This document shows positions 27,201-42,200 of a stretch of 64,000 nucleotides of DNA, in pieces. The DNA lies in NCBI RefSeq assembly GCF_000014565.1, contig NC_008268.1, forward strand, positions 124,001 to 188,000, in the 5' to 3' direction. The DNA comes from Rhodococcus jostii RHA1 (GTDB taxonomy: Bacteria; Actinomycetota; Actinomycetes; Mycobacteriales; Mycobacteriaceae). Made by a program: the position numbers and the translations under genes. Within the stretch, counting starts at the first letter, position 1. Every line of letters starts with the position of its first letter. The notes under the pieces were generated by a model. The model worked only from the letters and a program-made list of their open reading frames with translations. It ran no database searches and was not told where the DNA came from.

Positions 27201-30200
27201 CCTCGGTGAGCCGGACGAGGGCAAGCCGCAGCAGCGGCGCGTTCGCCATGTCGAACTTCACCGACCGGTCCCGTGCAACGATCCGGTCGTATTCGCGGGT
27301 GGTCTCGTCCGGGTCGAGTGCCGAGAGGTCGAACTCCGACCACGGCAGTTCCACGTGCTGCTGGATGATTTGCGCGGAGGCGCCCGCGCTGTCGTGGACG
27401 AACGCGGCCCGCAGGTTGGGGTGCCGGTCCAGCAGGGCCTGCCCGGCCCGGCGGATCCGGTCCGGGTCGATGTTGCCGCGCAGTTTCAGCGCCAGCTGCA
27501 CCAGGTACGGGTCGACCGAGGCGTCCGAGAACTGGGCGTGGAACAGCAGCCCGGACTGCAGCGGTGACAGCGACCAGATGTCCGACAGCGCCGGGAACCG
27601 GGCCTCGAGCCGGTCGATCGCGTCCTGGTCGAGGGTGACCAGGTCCAGATCGGACGGGGTCACACCGCCGGCGTCGGGCCGTGCGACGTGGGTGGTCAGC
27701 GCGGTCAGCGCCTGCACCCACAGGTCGGCGAGTGCGCGGACCTCGGACGGGGTGAGGACCCCGGTCGGGAACGCCCAGGTGGCCCGCAGCCGGTTGCCGT
27801 CGGCCCCGGTGCCGGTGACGGCATTGATGTCGAGCGCCGACGCCACCGGGATGTCGGAGGCGGGGATGTCGTCGAGCTTCGTGTCCGTCACCGGAACCCA
27901 GGCGTGACCGTGGATGTCGGTGGACGTCGCGCCGCCCAGCCGGCCCAGGTAGTTGAACGTGACCTGCGGCTTCGCCAGCGCCCGCAGCTGATCCGCGCTC
28001 TCCGGGTCCAGGTAGCGGAGCATGCCGTAGCCGATGCCGTGGTCCGGAATGGCCAGCAGCTGTTCCTTGATCGCCTTGACCGCGGACCCGGTGGCCTTGC
28101 CACCGGCGAACGCGTCGTCGAGGTCGATCCCCGACAGGTCCAGACGCACCGGGAACATCGCCGTGAACCAGCCGACGGTGCGGCCCAGATCGGCGCCCGG
28201 CAGCACCTGGTCCTCGCGGCCGTGGCCTTCGAGACTGACCAGCGATTCGCGCGTGAAGTCGCCGTGGGTGCGCCGCCACTGGGCCAGCGCCAGCGCCAGC
28301 GCGGTGAGCAGTCCGTCGTTGACGCCGCCGTGGAACGCCTCGGGGACACGGGTGAGCAGGGCGTCCGTGACGTCGGCGGGCACCTCCACGGTGACCTTCT
28401 CGACGGTCCCGGCCACGTCGATCGCCGCGTCGAGCGGACGCGATCCGATGAGCGGGTCGTCGGCCTCGAGCACCCGCCGCCACAGTTCGATCTCGCCGGC
28501 GCGTTCGCGCGTCGCCTCGACGAGGCCGTGCGACCAGCGCCGCATCGACGTGCCGACCGGTTCGAGGGTCGGTTCCTGACCCGCGGAGACTTGCGCCCAC
28601 GCGGTCGCCAGGTCGGGGACGAGGATCCGCCACGACACACCGTCGACCACCAGGTGGTGGGCCACGACCAGCAGCCGCCCGCCCTGATCGCCCGCGTCGA
28701 ACCACACCATCTGCAGCATGACCCCGGCCTCGGGGTCCAGTCGTCCTGCCGCGGCGTCGAGTTCACGGGTCGCGACCTCCGCGAACCCGGAACCGACCAC
28801 CGACGCGACCTCGACGCGGTGCAGCACGTCGTCGACGTCGACCACGCCCACGGCCTGCACCTCGATCCGCCACTGCGGCTCGGCGCCGAGGAGACGGGCC
28901 CGCAGCATGTCGTGGTGATCCACGACGGCCGCGATCGTGCGCTTCAGCAGCGTCTCGTCGGCCGCGGCGGGCAGGGAGAGCAGCGCGGTCTGGGTGTAGC
29001 GGCGGAAGTCGCCGCCGCGTTCGAGCAGCCACGCGGTGATCGGGGTGACCGGCATCTCGCCGATCCCGCCACCCGGCAGTTCGTCGAGGACGACGACGTC
29101 GGCGGCACCCGCCCAGGAGGCGGCCTCGGCCAGCGCGGCAACGGTTTTGGCCTCGAACACGTCCCGCGGGGTGAGCACCACACCGGCGGCCTTCGCCCGG
29201 GCCACCAACTGGATCGACATGATGCTGTCGCCGCCGAGCGCGAAGAACGAGTCGTCCACACCCACCGATTCCAGACCGAGCACCTCGGCGAACAGACCGG
29301 CGAGGACGGTTTCCATCTCCGTGGCCGGGGCGCGGCCCGCCGACACCCGGGCCCCGAAGTCGGGTTCCGGCAGCGCGCGGCGGTCGAGTTTGCCGTTGCT
29401 CGTCAACGGCAGCGCGTCCAGCACCACGAGGGTGGCGGGCACCATGTACGAGGTGAGCTGGGTGCCCACGAATTCGAGCGCCGACGACACCTCGACGGTG
29501 GCGCCGGATTCCGGAACCACGTAGCCGATCAGCCGGTGACCGCCGTGCCCGTCGTCGCGGGTGAGGACGACGGCCTGGGCGATGCCGCGGTACCGGAGCA
29601 GCGCGGATTCGATCTCGCCGAGTTCGATGCGGAAACCGCGGATCTTCACCTGGAAGTCGCTGCGGCCCAGGTACTCGAGCTGGCCGTCGGTGTTCCAGCG
29701 CGCCAGGTCGCCCGTGCGGTACATCCGGGCCCCGGGACGGAGCGGGTCGGCCACGAACCGGCTCGAACTGAGCCCGGCCCGGCCGAGGTAGCCGCGGGTC
29801 ACCTGGTCACCGGAGACGTACATTTCCCCGATGGTGCCCGGGGGAACCGGGTGCAGGCGCCGGTCGAGGACGTGGACGTGCAGCCCGGCGATTCCGCGGC
29901 CGATCACACTGGCCGACGCGGACTCGGCGAATTCGCGGTCGAGCGCGAGGTAGCTGACGTGGACCGTCGTCTCGGTGATGCCGTACATGTTCACCAGCGT
30001 CGGGGCGGAGTCGTCGTGCCGCGAGTACCAGCGGCCGAGCTGTCCGAGGTCGAGAGCCTCACCACCGAAGATCACGTACCGCAGCGCGAGCGCCGCCGCG
30101 TTCACGTCGATCTCCGAGACGATTCGGTCGGTCTCGGCGAGCTGATAGAACGCGGTCGGGGTCTGGTTGAGGACGGTGACCTGCTCGTTCCGCAGGAGTT

Positions 30201-33200
30201 CATGGAACATTTCCGGCGACCGCGCCGTGTAGTAGTCGACGACGACGAGTCGGCCGCCGTAGAGCAGCGGACCCCACAGCTCCCACACGGAGAAGTCGAA
30301 CGCGTACGAGTGGAACATCGTCCACACGTCGTTCTCGTCGAACCCGTAGAGCGGCTGCGTGTTCGCGAACAGTGTCAGCACGTTGCGGTGCGAGACGACC
30401 ACGCCCTTGGGACGGCCCGTCGACCCGGAGGTGTAGATGACGTACGCCACCGACGAGGAGTCGAGCGGCGTCACCCGGTCGGCGTCGGTGATCGTCGCCG
30501 GCGACTGCTGCGCGAGGTCGGCGGTGGTCTCGGGGTCGTCGAGCAGGATCGCCGGGGTCTCCGAATCCGGCAGGGCGGAGACGTCTCCCGTGGTGGTGAT
30601 GACACAGTTCGGTGCGGCGTCCTCGAACACGAACGCCAGCCGGTCCGCCGGGTAGGTGATGTCGACGGGCAGGTAGCCGCCGCCGGTTTTGATCACCGCC
30701 AGCAGGGCGATGATCAGATCGCAAGTGCGTGGAAGTGCCACGGCCACCAGCGTTTCCGGCCCCACTCCCTGGGAGATGAGCAGGCGGGCCAGCCGGTTCG
30801 ACCGGGCGTCGAGCTCCGCGTACGTCAGTGCCACGTCCTCCGACGTCACGGCCGTGGCGTCGGGGAACCGGGCCACGCTCTGCGCGAACCGGTCCGCGAG
30901 GGTGTCGGTGCCCGCGTCGAATCCGGCGGTGTTCCATTCGGTCGCCATCGCCGACCGCTCGGCGGCATCGGTGATCACGATGTCCCCGACCGGGGCCAGC
31001 GGGTCGGAGGTGACGGCGCCGAGGATGCGCAGGAACCGGTCGGCGAACGTCCGGACGGTGCCGGCGTCGAACAGATCGGTGGCAAAGATGAACGACGCGG
31101 CGATACCCGACGCCACCCCGTCCGCGTCGAATCCTTCCTCGACACTGAGCTGCAGGTCGAACTTGGCGACCTCGAGATCGAAATCGACGGCGGCCGCGGT
31201 CAGTTCCGGGAGCTCGAGCCGCGGTGTCTCGTTGTTCCGGAACTCGAGCAGCGCCTGGAACAGCGGCGAGTGCGCGGTGGAGCGCTCCGGCGCGAGAACG
31301 TCGACGAGCCGCTCGAACGGCAGGTCCGAATGGTGGAACGCGGCCAGGTCGGTGGACCGGACCTGATCCATCAGGGCGCCGAAACCTGCCGCCGGGTCGA
31401 CGGCGCTCCGCAGCACCAGGGTGTTGACGAACATGCCGACCATGTCGTCGAGCGCCGCGTCACCGCGGCCGGCGATGGGTGTGCCGACCGCGATGTCCTC
31501 GGTGGACGAGAGCGCGGACAGCAGCACCGACAGGGCCGCGTGGACGGCCATGAACATGGTGGAGTTGTGCTTGCGCGCCAACGCCGCCAGCGCCCGGTGC
31601 ACGTCCGCCGGAATCGTGAAGTCGACCTGCGCACCGCGGAACGACTGCTGGACCGGCCGCGCCCGGTCGGTGGGCAACTGCAGGAGTTCGGGCAGGTCGG
31701 CCAGCTGATCGGTCCAGTACCGGAGTTGCTGGGAGATCAGCGATTCGGCGTCGCTTTCGTCGCCCAGCAGTTGGAGCTGCCACAGGGTGTAGTCGGCGTA
31801 CTGCACCGACAGCGGGTTCCACTGTGGTGCGCTTCCCGCGATGCGGGCGGCGTACGCGGTCATGACGTCCCGGGCGAGCGGGGTGAGCGAGAACCCGTCG
31901 GCGCAGATGTGGTGCACCACGATGACGAGCACGTGGTCGTCGGGGGCGAGTGCGAACAGCGCCGACCGCATCGGCACGTCGGCCGTCACGTCGAAGCCTG
32001 CCGTCGCGAGACCGGCGATGTGCTCCCTCAGTTCGTCCTCGGACACCTCGACGATCTCGAGGTTCGGCGTCCACTGACCCGGTGAGAGGACCACCTGGGT
32101 CGGTTCGCCGTCGTGAGACGGGAACACGGTCCGCAACGATTCGTGGCGGACGAAGACGTCCGTCACCGCGGCGCGCAGCGACTCCACGTCCAGATGACCG
32201 GTCAGCCGCACGGCAAGGGGGATGTTGTAGGCCGCCGACGACGTGTCGAACTGGTTGAGGAACCACATCCTCTTCTGCGCCAGGGACACCGGCACGTGCG
32301 CGGGCCGCGGCATCGGGCCGAGCGGGATCCGGACGTGGGCGCCGTCCTGCGCGGGTGCGAATGCCGTCGACTCGATGAGGCGGGCCAGTTGATGGATCGT
32401 CGGCGCCTCGAACAGGGTGCGGACGCCGATGTCGGTGTCCAGTTCCGCGGTCAGGCGTGCGGCGACACGGGTCGCGATCAGCGAGTTTCCGCCGATGTCG
32501 AAGAAGTTGTCGTCGATGCCGACACGTTCGATGCCCAGGACCGTGGTGATGACGTCGGCGATCGTGTGTTCGAGGACCGTCGACGGCGGCCGGAAGTCGT
32601 CCGACGTGGGCAGGAACTGCGGTTCGGGCAGCGCCGCCCGATCGAGCTTGCCGACGGGGGTGAGCGGGATCTCGTCCAGGATCATGATGCTCGACGGCAC
32701 CATGTGTGCGGGCAGCAGGTTCGCCGTCCACTCCTTCAGTTCCGGCGGTTCGAGTGCCGACTCGGCCTCCGGCAGCACGTAGGACACGAGCACGGTGTCG
32801 CCGGCGGGACCGGGGCGCCCGAGGGTGACGGCGAACGCCACGGACGGGTGCGCGGCGAGTGCGCTGTCGATGTCGCCGAGCTCGATGCGGAAGCCGCGGA
32901 TCTTCACCTGGAAGTCGGTGCGGCCCAGGTATTCGACCGTGTGATCGGACCGCCACCGCGCGAGGTCGCCGGTGCGGTACATCCGGTCGCCCGGCTCGCC
33001 GTAGGGGTTGGCGACGAACCGCTCGCTGGTCAGCCCGGCGCGTGCATGATAGCCGCGGGCCAGGCCCTCACCGGAGATGTAGAGCTCGCCGGCGACGCCG
33101 ACGGAGACCGGTTGCAGCCGCGAGTCGAGAATCACCTCGGAGACGCCGCGGACGGGGGCACCGATGGTGACCGTCTCCCCCACCTGCAGGTGGTCGCTGA

Positions 33201-36200
33201 GGTTGCTCATGATGGTGGTCTCGGTGGGACCGTAGCCGTTGTACATGGTGCGGCCCGGCGCCCAGCGGGTCACCAGTTCCGGCGGGACGGCCTCGCCGCC
33301 GGCGACCACGTTCTGGAACACCTCGAGCCCCTCGGGGTCCACCGAGGCCAGGGCCGCGGGGGTGACGAACCCGTGGGTGACGCCCTCGGTGCGGATCAAC
33401 TCCGCGAGTTCCTCGCCGCCGTACACGGACGGCGGCACGATCACCATGGTCGCGCCGACGGCGAACGACAGCAGGTATTCGAGGACCGAGGCGTCGAAGC
33501 TCGGTGAGGAGAAGTGCAACGCCCGCGACGTGGAATCCGTCGCATAGCGGGTCCGCTGCTCCTCGGCGAAATTGTCGAGACCGCGGTGGCTGACCACCAC
33601 GCCCTTCGGCTTGCCGGTCGAGCCGGACGTGTAGATGACGTACGCCGGGTGTGCGAACCGCAGGGGCGCGACGCGGTCGTCGTCGGTGACGGTGTCGGTG
33701 GACATGGCCCGGATGGCCGTCGCGGTCTCGGTGTCGTCCAGGGTCAGCCACCTGACCGTGTCGGGGAGCCGGCCGTGGTCGGCCTCCAGGCGGAGACCGA
33801 ACGTGCACCCGGAATCCGTGACCATGTGCTCGACCCGCTCACGCGGGTAGGTCGGATCGACCGGAACGAACGCCGCGCCGGTCTTGGTGATCGACCAGAC
33901 CGCCAGGACCGATTCGATGGACCGTGAGATACCCAGGGCCACGATGTCTTCCGGGCCGACGCCGCGGTCGATGAGCAGACGCGCGAGCTGGTTGGACCGT
34001 TCGTCGAGTTCCCGGTAGGACATCCGGCGGTCCCCGAACACGAGTGCGGTCGCGTCACCCGCCGCGGCGGCCGTCTCGGCGAACATCTGCGGCAGTGTCC
34101 GCACGGAGCGGCCGGGCAGGCCGCGGGCCGGAACCAGTTCGGCCTCCTCGACGTCGGTGAGCAGCCGCAGCTGCGCCAGTTTCATCCCGGGGTGCTCGGC
34201 GAGCGCGATCAGCGCCCGGACGATCCGGTCGCCGATCCGCTCCACGTCGGCCCGGTCGAACAGCTCCTCGACGTACTCGAGCTTAAGCTGCAGGTTCTCG
34301 TGCGCCGAGGCGATCAGCGCCAGCGGATAGTGGGCGGCGTTCGCGCTGTCGTGCACGTCGAGGACGTGCATGCCGGCGATGTCGGTCTGGTCGGTCAGCC
34401 CCTCCCGATCGACGGGATACGACTCGAACACGGTCAGCGTGTCGAAACCGGCACCGGGACCGGCCACCGACTGGATGTCCGTCAATCCGACGTAGTGGTG
34501 GTCGAGCAGCGCAGCTTGCTCGCCCTGGATGCGTTCGAGCAACTCCCCCAGCGTTTCCCGCGGGTCGAGAACCACGCGCACCGGCAGGGTGTTGATGAAC
34601 AGGCCCACCATCGACTCGATCCCCGCGATCTGCGGAGGCCGACCGGACACCGTCCCACCGAAGACCACATCGGAGCGGCCGACCAAGCCGCCCAGCACGA
34701 TTCCCCACGCGGTGCGGATCAGGGTGCTGAGGGTCAGGCCGTGCTCGCGTGCGAGCACACTCAGCTGATCGGTGCGGTCGACGTCGAGTTCGACGAGCAG
34801 TTCGCTGGACTGTGTGTCGCTCTGCACCGACGCGTCGGCAGGCGCGAGCAGCGTCGGCTCCTCCACCCCGGCGAGGGCGCGCTGCCACACACCGAGGGAG
34901 TCCTCGGTGCTGCGGTGCGACATCCACGCGAGGTAGTCGCGGTACGGGTGCACCCGCGGCAGCGCCGTGGCGTCACCCTCCGTGGCGTACAGGGTCAGGA
35001 GGTCGCGGATCAGCAGCGGCATCGACCAGCCGTCGAGCAGGATGTGGTGGTTGGTGATGATCAGGCGCTGCTCGTCCCCACCGATCTGGATCAGCATGAA
35101 CCGCAACAGCGGCGGGGTGGCCATGTCGAACCCGCGGCGCCGGTCGGCGTCGAGGAGTCGCACGATCTCGGCCTCGCGGCTCTCCGCGTCCAGCCCGGAC
35201 AGGTCGATCTCCGTCCAGGGCAGCTCCGCGGACCCGTGGATCGCCTGGACCGGGGTGCCGCCCTCGTCGTAGACGAACGACGCGCGCAGGTTCGCGTGCC
35301 GGTCGAGCAGGGCCTGCCCGGCCACCCGCATGCGGGACGGCACGGCACCGCGCAGTTCGAGAGTCACCTGCACCGTGTACGAGTCGATCGTCTGATCGGC
35401 CAGCAGTGCGTGGAACAGCAGTCCGGACTGCAGCGGCGACAGCGACCAGATGTCGGACAGCGCCGGGAAGCGCGATTCGATGCGGTCGATGGCGTCCTGG
35501 TCGAGGCTGACCAGTTCGAGGTCGGACGGTGTCACGCCGCCGGCGTCGGGGCGGGCCGCGTACGTCGTGAGCGCGGTGAGCGCCCGGACCCACAGTTCGG
35601 CGAGTTCCCGGACCTCGGCGACGGTCAGGACACCGGCCGCGTACGCCCAGGTGGCGCGCAGCTGAGGCCGGTCCTCCACCTCGGTGGTGACCGCGTTGAC
35701 GTCGATGGCCGAGGTGACCGGGGTGTCGAGGTCCTGCGCACGGTCCATGTCGACTTCACCGGTCGGCGTCCAGCCGGCGCGGGTGGCCGCCTCGGACAGG
35801 TCGGCGGCGAAGCGTCCCAGGTAGTTGAAACTGATCTGCGGCAGCGAACGGGCCGCGAGCAGCGGGGCGGTGTCGGCGTTGAGGTACCGCAGCATGCCGT
35901 AACCCATGCCGTGGTCCGGGATCGCGAGGAGTTGTTCCTTGATCGCCTTGATCGCGGAGCCGGCGGCCTTGCCGCCGTCGAACGCATCGTCGAGGTCGAT
36001 GCCCGACAGGTCGAGACGCACCGGGAACATGGCCGTGAACCAGCCGACGGTGCGGCCCAGATCGGCGCCCGGCACGACCTGGTCTTCACGGCCGTGACCC
36101 TCGAGGCTCACCAGGGTCCCGTCGACGGACCTGCCGTGCAGGGTGTGGCCGCGGGTGCGCCGCCACTGGGTGACCGCCATCGCCAGCGCGGTGAGCAGTC

Positions 36201-39200
36201 CGTCGTTCACGCTGCCGTGGATGGCCTCCGGCAGGGCCGTGAGGACGGCCTCGCTGACCTCGGCGGGCAGCTGCACCGTGACGCGGCCGACGGTCGCGTT
36301 GACGTCGATGTCGGGGTCGAGCGGGCGGCTGCCGACGAGCGGGTCCTCGCAGTCGAGGATGCGCTGCCACAGGTCCAGTTCGCCTGCCCGGCTCGCGGCC
36401 TCGTCGACCAGTCCGTGCGCCCACCGGCGCATGGACGTGCCGACCTGTTCGAGAACCGGTTCCTGGCCTGCCGAGATCTGCGCCCAGGCGGTCGCGAGGT
36501 CGGGGACGAGGATGCGCCACGACACACCGTCGACGACGAGGTGATGCGCGACGACGAGCAGGCGGCCGCCGGATTCCCCGGCATCGAACCACACCACCTG
36601 CACCATGACACCGGCCGCGGGATCGAGCCGGTCCAGCGCGGCGTCGAGTTCCGCGATCACCGTCGCCGCGAATGCCCGGGTTCCCGGGGCGGTGGACACG
36701 GGGACCCGGCGGATCAGGTCCTGGGCGTCGACCTCGCCGACCGGGCGGACGGCGAGGTGCGAGTCCTCGGCGGAGACGATCAGCTGCGCGCGCAGCATGT
36801 CGTGCCGGTCGAGTACGGCCTGGAACGTGGCGCTCAGGGGTTCGAGTTCGCGCAGGTTCGGCGGTGCGGTCAGCAGCGCCGACTGCGACATGCGGTTGAA
36901 CTCGCCGCCCCGTTCGAGCAGCCACTTCGTGATCGGGGTGGTCGGCATGTCGCCGACTCCGCCACCGGGCAGTTCGTCGAGGACGACGACGTCGGCGGCA
37001 CCCACCCACGACGCCACCGCGGCGAGACCGGCAACGGTCTTGGCCTCGAACACGTCCCGCGGGGTCAGCACCACACCCGCCGCCTTCGCGCGGGCCACCA
37101 ACTGGATCGACATGATGCTGTCGCCGCCGAGGGCGAAGAACGAGTCCTCGACACCGGCCGATTCCAGACCGAGGACCTCGGCGAACAGTCCGGCGAGCAC
37201 CTCCTCCATCTCCGACACCGGCGCGCGGCCGGTCGACACCCGGGCGCCGAAGTCGGGTTCGGGCAGCGCACGGCGATCCAGCTTGCCTGCGGGGGTGAGT
37301 GGCAACTCGTCGAGGACGATCAGCGCGGACGGCACCATGTACGGGGCGAGGAATCCGCCGACGAATTCGAGGACGGCCTCCGGGTCGAGTTCCGCGCCCG
37401 CCGTGGGGACGAGGTACCCGACGAGCCGGTTCGCTCCGGTGCTGCCCCTGTGCGCGGACACCACCGAACGGGCGACCCCCGGGTAACGCGTGAGGGCGGT
37501 CTCGATCTCGCCGAGTTCGATGCGGAAACCGCGGATCTTCACCTGGAAGTCGCTGCGGCCCAGGTACTCGAGCTGGCCGGCACCGTTCCAGCGCGCCAGG
37601 TCGCCGGTCCGGTACATGCGGGCCCCGAGACCCCCGTACGGGTTGGCGACGAAACGCTCCGCCGTCGTTCCCGCCCGGTCCTTGTAGCCGCGGGCCAGAC
37701 CGGAACCGCTGACGTACAGTTCGCCGGTCACCCCGTTGGGCACCGGGTGCAGGCGTGAATCGAGCACCATCTCCCCGGTTCCCATCGGCGGACGGCCGAT
37801 GGTGACGCCCTCACCGGGAATCATCGGTCCCGTCACGCTCGACACGACCGTCGCCTCGGTGGGGCCGTAGGCGTTGAACATCCGCCTGCCCCCGGTCACC
37901 CACTGCGCCACCAGCTCCGGCGGGCACACGTCGCCGCCGGTGGCGACGCACTCGAGCTGGTCGAGGCCCGCGGGGTCCACGGACGCCATGGCCGCCGGGG
38001 TGATGAACGCGTGCGTGACCCGGCCTTCCCGGAGCACGTCGGCGAGTTCGGTGCCGCCGATGACGGACGCCGGAGCGATCACCATGGTCGCGCCGGAGCC
38101 GACCGCGAGCAGCAGTTCCAGGATCGACGCGTCGAAGCTCGGCGACGAGAAGTGCAGCGTGCGCGACCGCGGGGTGACCCCGAAGCGGACGCGTTCGTCG
38201 GTGGCGAAGTTCGCCAGGCCGCGGTGGGTGACGACGACACCCTTCGGGGTGCCGGTGGACCCGGACGTATAGATCAGGTAGGCCGGGTTCTCCAGCGCGA
38301 GCGGGTGTGTCCGGTCGGCGTCGGTGACGACCGCGGCGGAGTGCGCGCTCACCTCGTCGTCGAATCCGGGTGCGTCGACCACGACGTAGGACGTGCAGTC
38401 CGGCAGCGTGGGACGGAACTCGGCGACGGTGAGCGCGAGCGCCGCACCGGAGTCGCTGAGCATGTGGACGATCCGGTCGGTCGGGTAGTTCGGGTCGACC
38501 GGGACGAACGCGGCACCGGTCTTGGCGACCGCCCACAGCGACAGCACCGACTCCGGCGAGCGCGCCAACGCCAGCGCCACCACCGATTCCGGGCCGATGC
38601 CACGCCCGATCAGCAAGCGGGCGAGCCGGTTCGACCGCTCGTCGAGATCGCGGTACGTCACCTCACGGCCCTCGTAGGACAGCGCGGCCGCCTTGGGGTC
38701 CACGGAGGCCGCGGCCGCGAGCAGTTCGGGCAGGGTCCGAGGTTCGGCGTCGGGTCCGTCCATCACCGGGGTGAGCGCCGCACGTTCGGACGCCACCATC
38801 AGGTCGATGTCACCGACGGCCATCCCCGGCTCGGACGTCACCGCGTCGAAGATCCGCTGCAGGTAGTCGGCGAAGCCGGCGATCGTGGACGCGTCGAACA
38901 GGCTCGACGCGTACGTGAAGGCCGCGGAGATCCCCGCCGGCTCCCCCGACGCCCCGAATTCCTCGGTGAGGGTGAGTTGCAGGTCGAAGTTGGAGATGTC
39001 GGTGGCCAGGTCGAGGCCGGTGACGGTCAACCCGGGCAGCTCCAGCCGCGGGCGCTCGTTGTTGCGGAACTCGAGCACCACCTGGAACAGCGGCGAATGC
39101 GACGTCGCGCGTTCGGGTGAGATCGCGTCGACCAGCCGCTCGAACGGCAGATCCGCGTGGTGGAAGGCGTTCAGGTCGGTGTCGCGGACCGTGGACAGCA

Positions 39201-42200
39201 GGTCGGTGAACGTGCCGGCCGGCTCGACCGGGGTGCGCAGCACCAGGGTGTTGACGAACATGCCGACCATGTCGTCCAGGGCGGCGTCGCCACGACCGGC
39301 GATGGGCGTGCCCACTGACACGTCGTCCGTGTCGCCCAGCCGGGCCAGCAGCACGGCGAGCGCCGCGTGCACGGCCATGAACACACTCGAATTGTGTTCG
39401 CGGGCAGTCGTGATCAACCGGCTGTGCACCTGCGGGTCGATGCTGAACGAGTGGATCCCGCCGCGCATCGACTGCTGCGTCGGCCGGGGGTGGTCCGTCG
39501 GCAGCGCGAGGAGTTCCGGAAGCCCGGCGAGCGTGTGCGTCCAGTAGTCGAGCTGCGCGGCCAGCAGGCTGTCGGGGTCGTCGGCGTTGCCGAGCACCCG
39601 GTGCTGCCAGAGCGCGAAGTCGGCGTACTGCACCGGCAGCGGCGTCCAGTCCGGTGCCTGTCCCCCGGTGCGGGCCGCGTAGGCGGTCATCACGTCCCGG
39701 GCGAGCGGGGCCATGGAGAAGCCGTCGGCGCTGATGTGGTGGACGACGATCACGAGCACGTGCTCGCCGGGATCGGTACGGAACAGGGCGGCGCGCACCG
39801 GCACCGACACGGTGACGTCGAACCCGGCGCCCGCCAGTCGCGAGATGTGCTCGGGCAGTTCCGCTTCCGTCGTCGCTATCGGCGACAGGTCGGGCACCAC
39901 GTCCTCGGTCGGCAGGATCACCTGGACGGGTTCGCCCTCCACCATCGGGAACCGGGTGCGCAGCGACTCGTGCCGGTCCATCACGTCGGCGACGGCGTCC
40001 TGCATCGCGTCCTCGTCGAGGTCGCCCGTCAACCGCACCGCGAGGGCGATGTTGTAGGCCGGGGAGTCGAGGTCGAACTGGTTGATGAACCACATGCGCT
40101 TCTGCGCCAGCGAGACCGGCAGTCGATCGGGGCGCGCCCCGGCCACCAGCGGCGGCCGTTCGGCGCCCTGCACGGCCTCGGATTCGATCCGGGTGGCCAG
40201 CGTCGCGACGGTCGGGGCGTCGAAGATCTCCCTGACCCCGATCCGGCTGCCCAGCGCGGCGTTCACCCGCGCGACCAGCCGGGTGGCCACCAGTGAGTTG
40301 CCGCCGAGGTCGAAGAAGCTGTCGTACACACCGATCCGGGGCGCGTCGAGCAGATCCGCGAAGATCGACGCGAGGATTTCCTCGATCGGGTTCCGCGGAG
40401 TGACGAATTCGGCGGACGGGCTGAGGAACTCCGGCTCGGGCAGGGCACCCCGGTCCAGCTTGCCGGTGGCGCCGAGCGGGAACCGGTCGAGCACGATGAT
40501 CCGGGTCGGCACCATGTAGGCGGGCAGCGCCTCCGCCGCCGCGTCGCGCACGACGGCGGTGTCGATGTCGGCGCCGGCCACGGGAATCACGTAGCCGACG
40601 AGGCTTTCGCCGGTGGCCTCGCTGCGGTGCACGGTCACGACCGCCTGCGCCACCGACGGGTGCGCCAGCACCGCCGCCTCGACCTCGCCGAGTTCGATGC
40701 GCTGACCGCGGAGCTTGACCTGGAAGTCGCGGCGGCCGATGTACTCGATGTTGCCGTCGGCACGCCAGCGGACGACGTCGCCGGTGCGGTACATCCGCTG
40801 TCCCGGCGCGCCGAACGGGTTCGCCACGAACCGGTCGGACGTCAGATCGCTGCGGCCGACGTAGCCGCGGGCCAGCTGGATGCCGGCCAGGTACAGCTCG
40901 CCGTGCACCCCGACCGGCACGGGGTGCAGCCGGGAGTCGAGGACGTACACCTGCGTGTTCCACACGGGTGCCCCGATCGGGACCGAGGCCCGGTCGCCTT
41001 CCGTGCACTCCCAGTAGGTGACGTCGACCGCCGCTTCCGTCGGGCCGTACAGGTTGTGCAGCGCCGCGGACCCGAATTCCCGGAACGCATCGGCGGTGGC
41101 GGGCGGGAGCGCCTCACCACTGCAGAACACCTGGCGGAGCGAACCGCACAGTTCCGGTTCGGCGCCCGCCGTGAACACCGCGAGCATCGACGGCACGAAG
41201 TGCATGGTGGTGACCTGGTGGTCGGCGATGATGTGGGACAGGTAGGTCGGGTCGCGGTGACCGTCCGGCGCGGCGAGGACGAGTCGAGCACCGACCTCGA
41301 GGGGCCAGAACAGTTCCCACACGGACACGTCGAACGTGACGGGCGTCTTCTGCAGCACGACGTCTGTGTGGTCCATCCGGTACGTGTCCTGCATCCACAG
41401 CAACCGGTTCACGATCGCGCGGTGGCTGACGGCGACCCCCTTGGGCCTGCCGGTCGATCCGGAGGTGTAGATCACGTAGGCGGTCGAATCGGGGTGGATC
41501 GGACCGCCCCGCTCGGCGGCGGTGATCGGGGTGCTCGGCCGCCGGGACAGGTTCAGGGTGTCGATCTCGATCACCGCCGCACCCGCCGCGCTGTCGACGC
41601 CCTCGCACCGGTCGCGGGAGGAGGTGAGAACGCATGCGGGCTCGGCACTCTCGATCACGTAGGCGATTCGCGAGGCGGGGTGGTCGGGGTCGAGCGGAAC
41701 GTACGCTGCCCCGGTCTTCTCGACCGCGTAGATCGCGATCATCAGCTCGAGTGAACGGCGCAGGGCGACGGCGACCCGGGATTCGGGTCCGACGCCGCGG
41801 GCGAGGAGTTCGCGTGCCAGCCGGTTGGCGCGGGCATCGAATTCCGCGTACAGCAGTTCCTCTTCGGCGAACACGACGGCCACGGCGTCCGGGGTCCGGG
41901 CCACCTGCGCCTCGAACAGGCTGACCAGGGTCGCCGAGTCCGGCACGGCGACATCGGTGTCGATCCACTGCTCGAGCATCCGGTGGGTCTCGTCCGCGCC
42001 GATCAGGTCGATGTCGCCGACCTTCGCATCCGAACCGGCGGTGATGGTCTCGAGCAGGGTGACGAAGCGTTCGGCCAGCGCCGTCATCGTCGGCGGGTCG
42101 AACAATTCCGACGCGTACGAGAATTGGACGTCGATCGCACCCGGGGCGCCGGATTCCTCGGTGTGCTCGGTGAGGATGACCTGCAGGTCGAACTTCGCGG

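Noticed and set aside
27688..32085. Very long plus-strand frame of 1465 codons inside NRPS1
   Set aside because: Antisense shadow of NRPS modules 5-6; long opposite-strand frames are expected in GC-rich genes.
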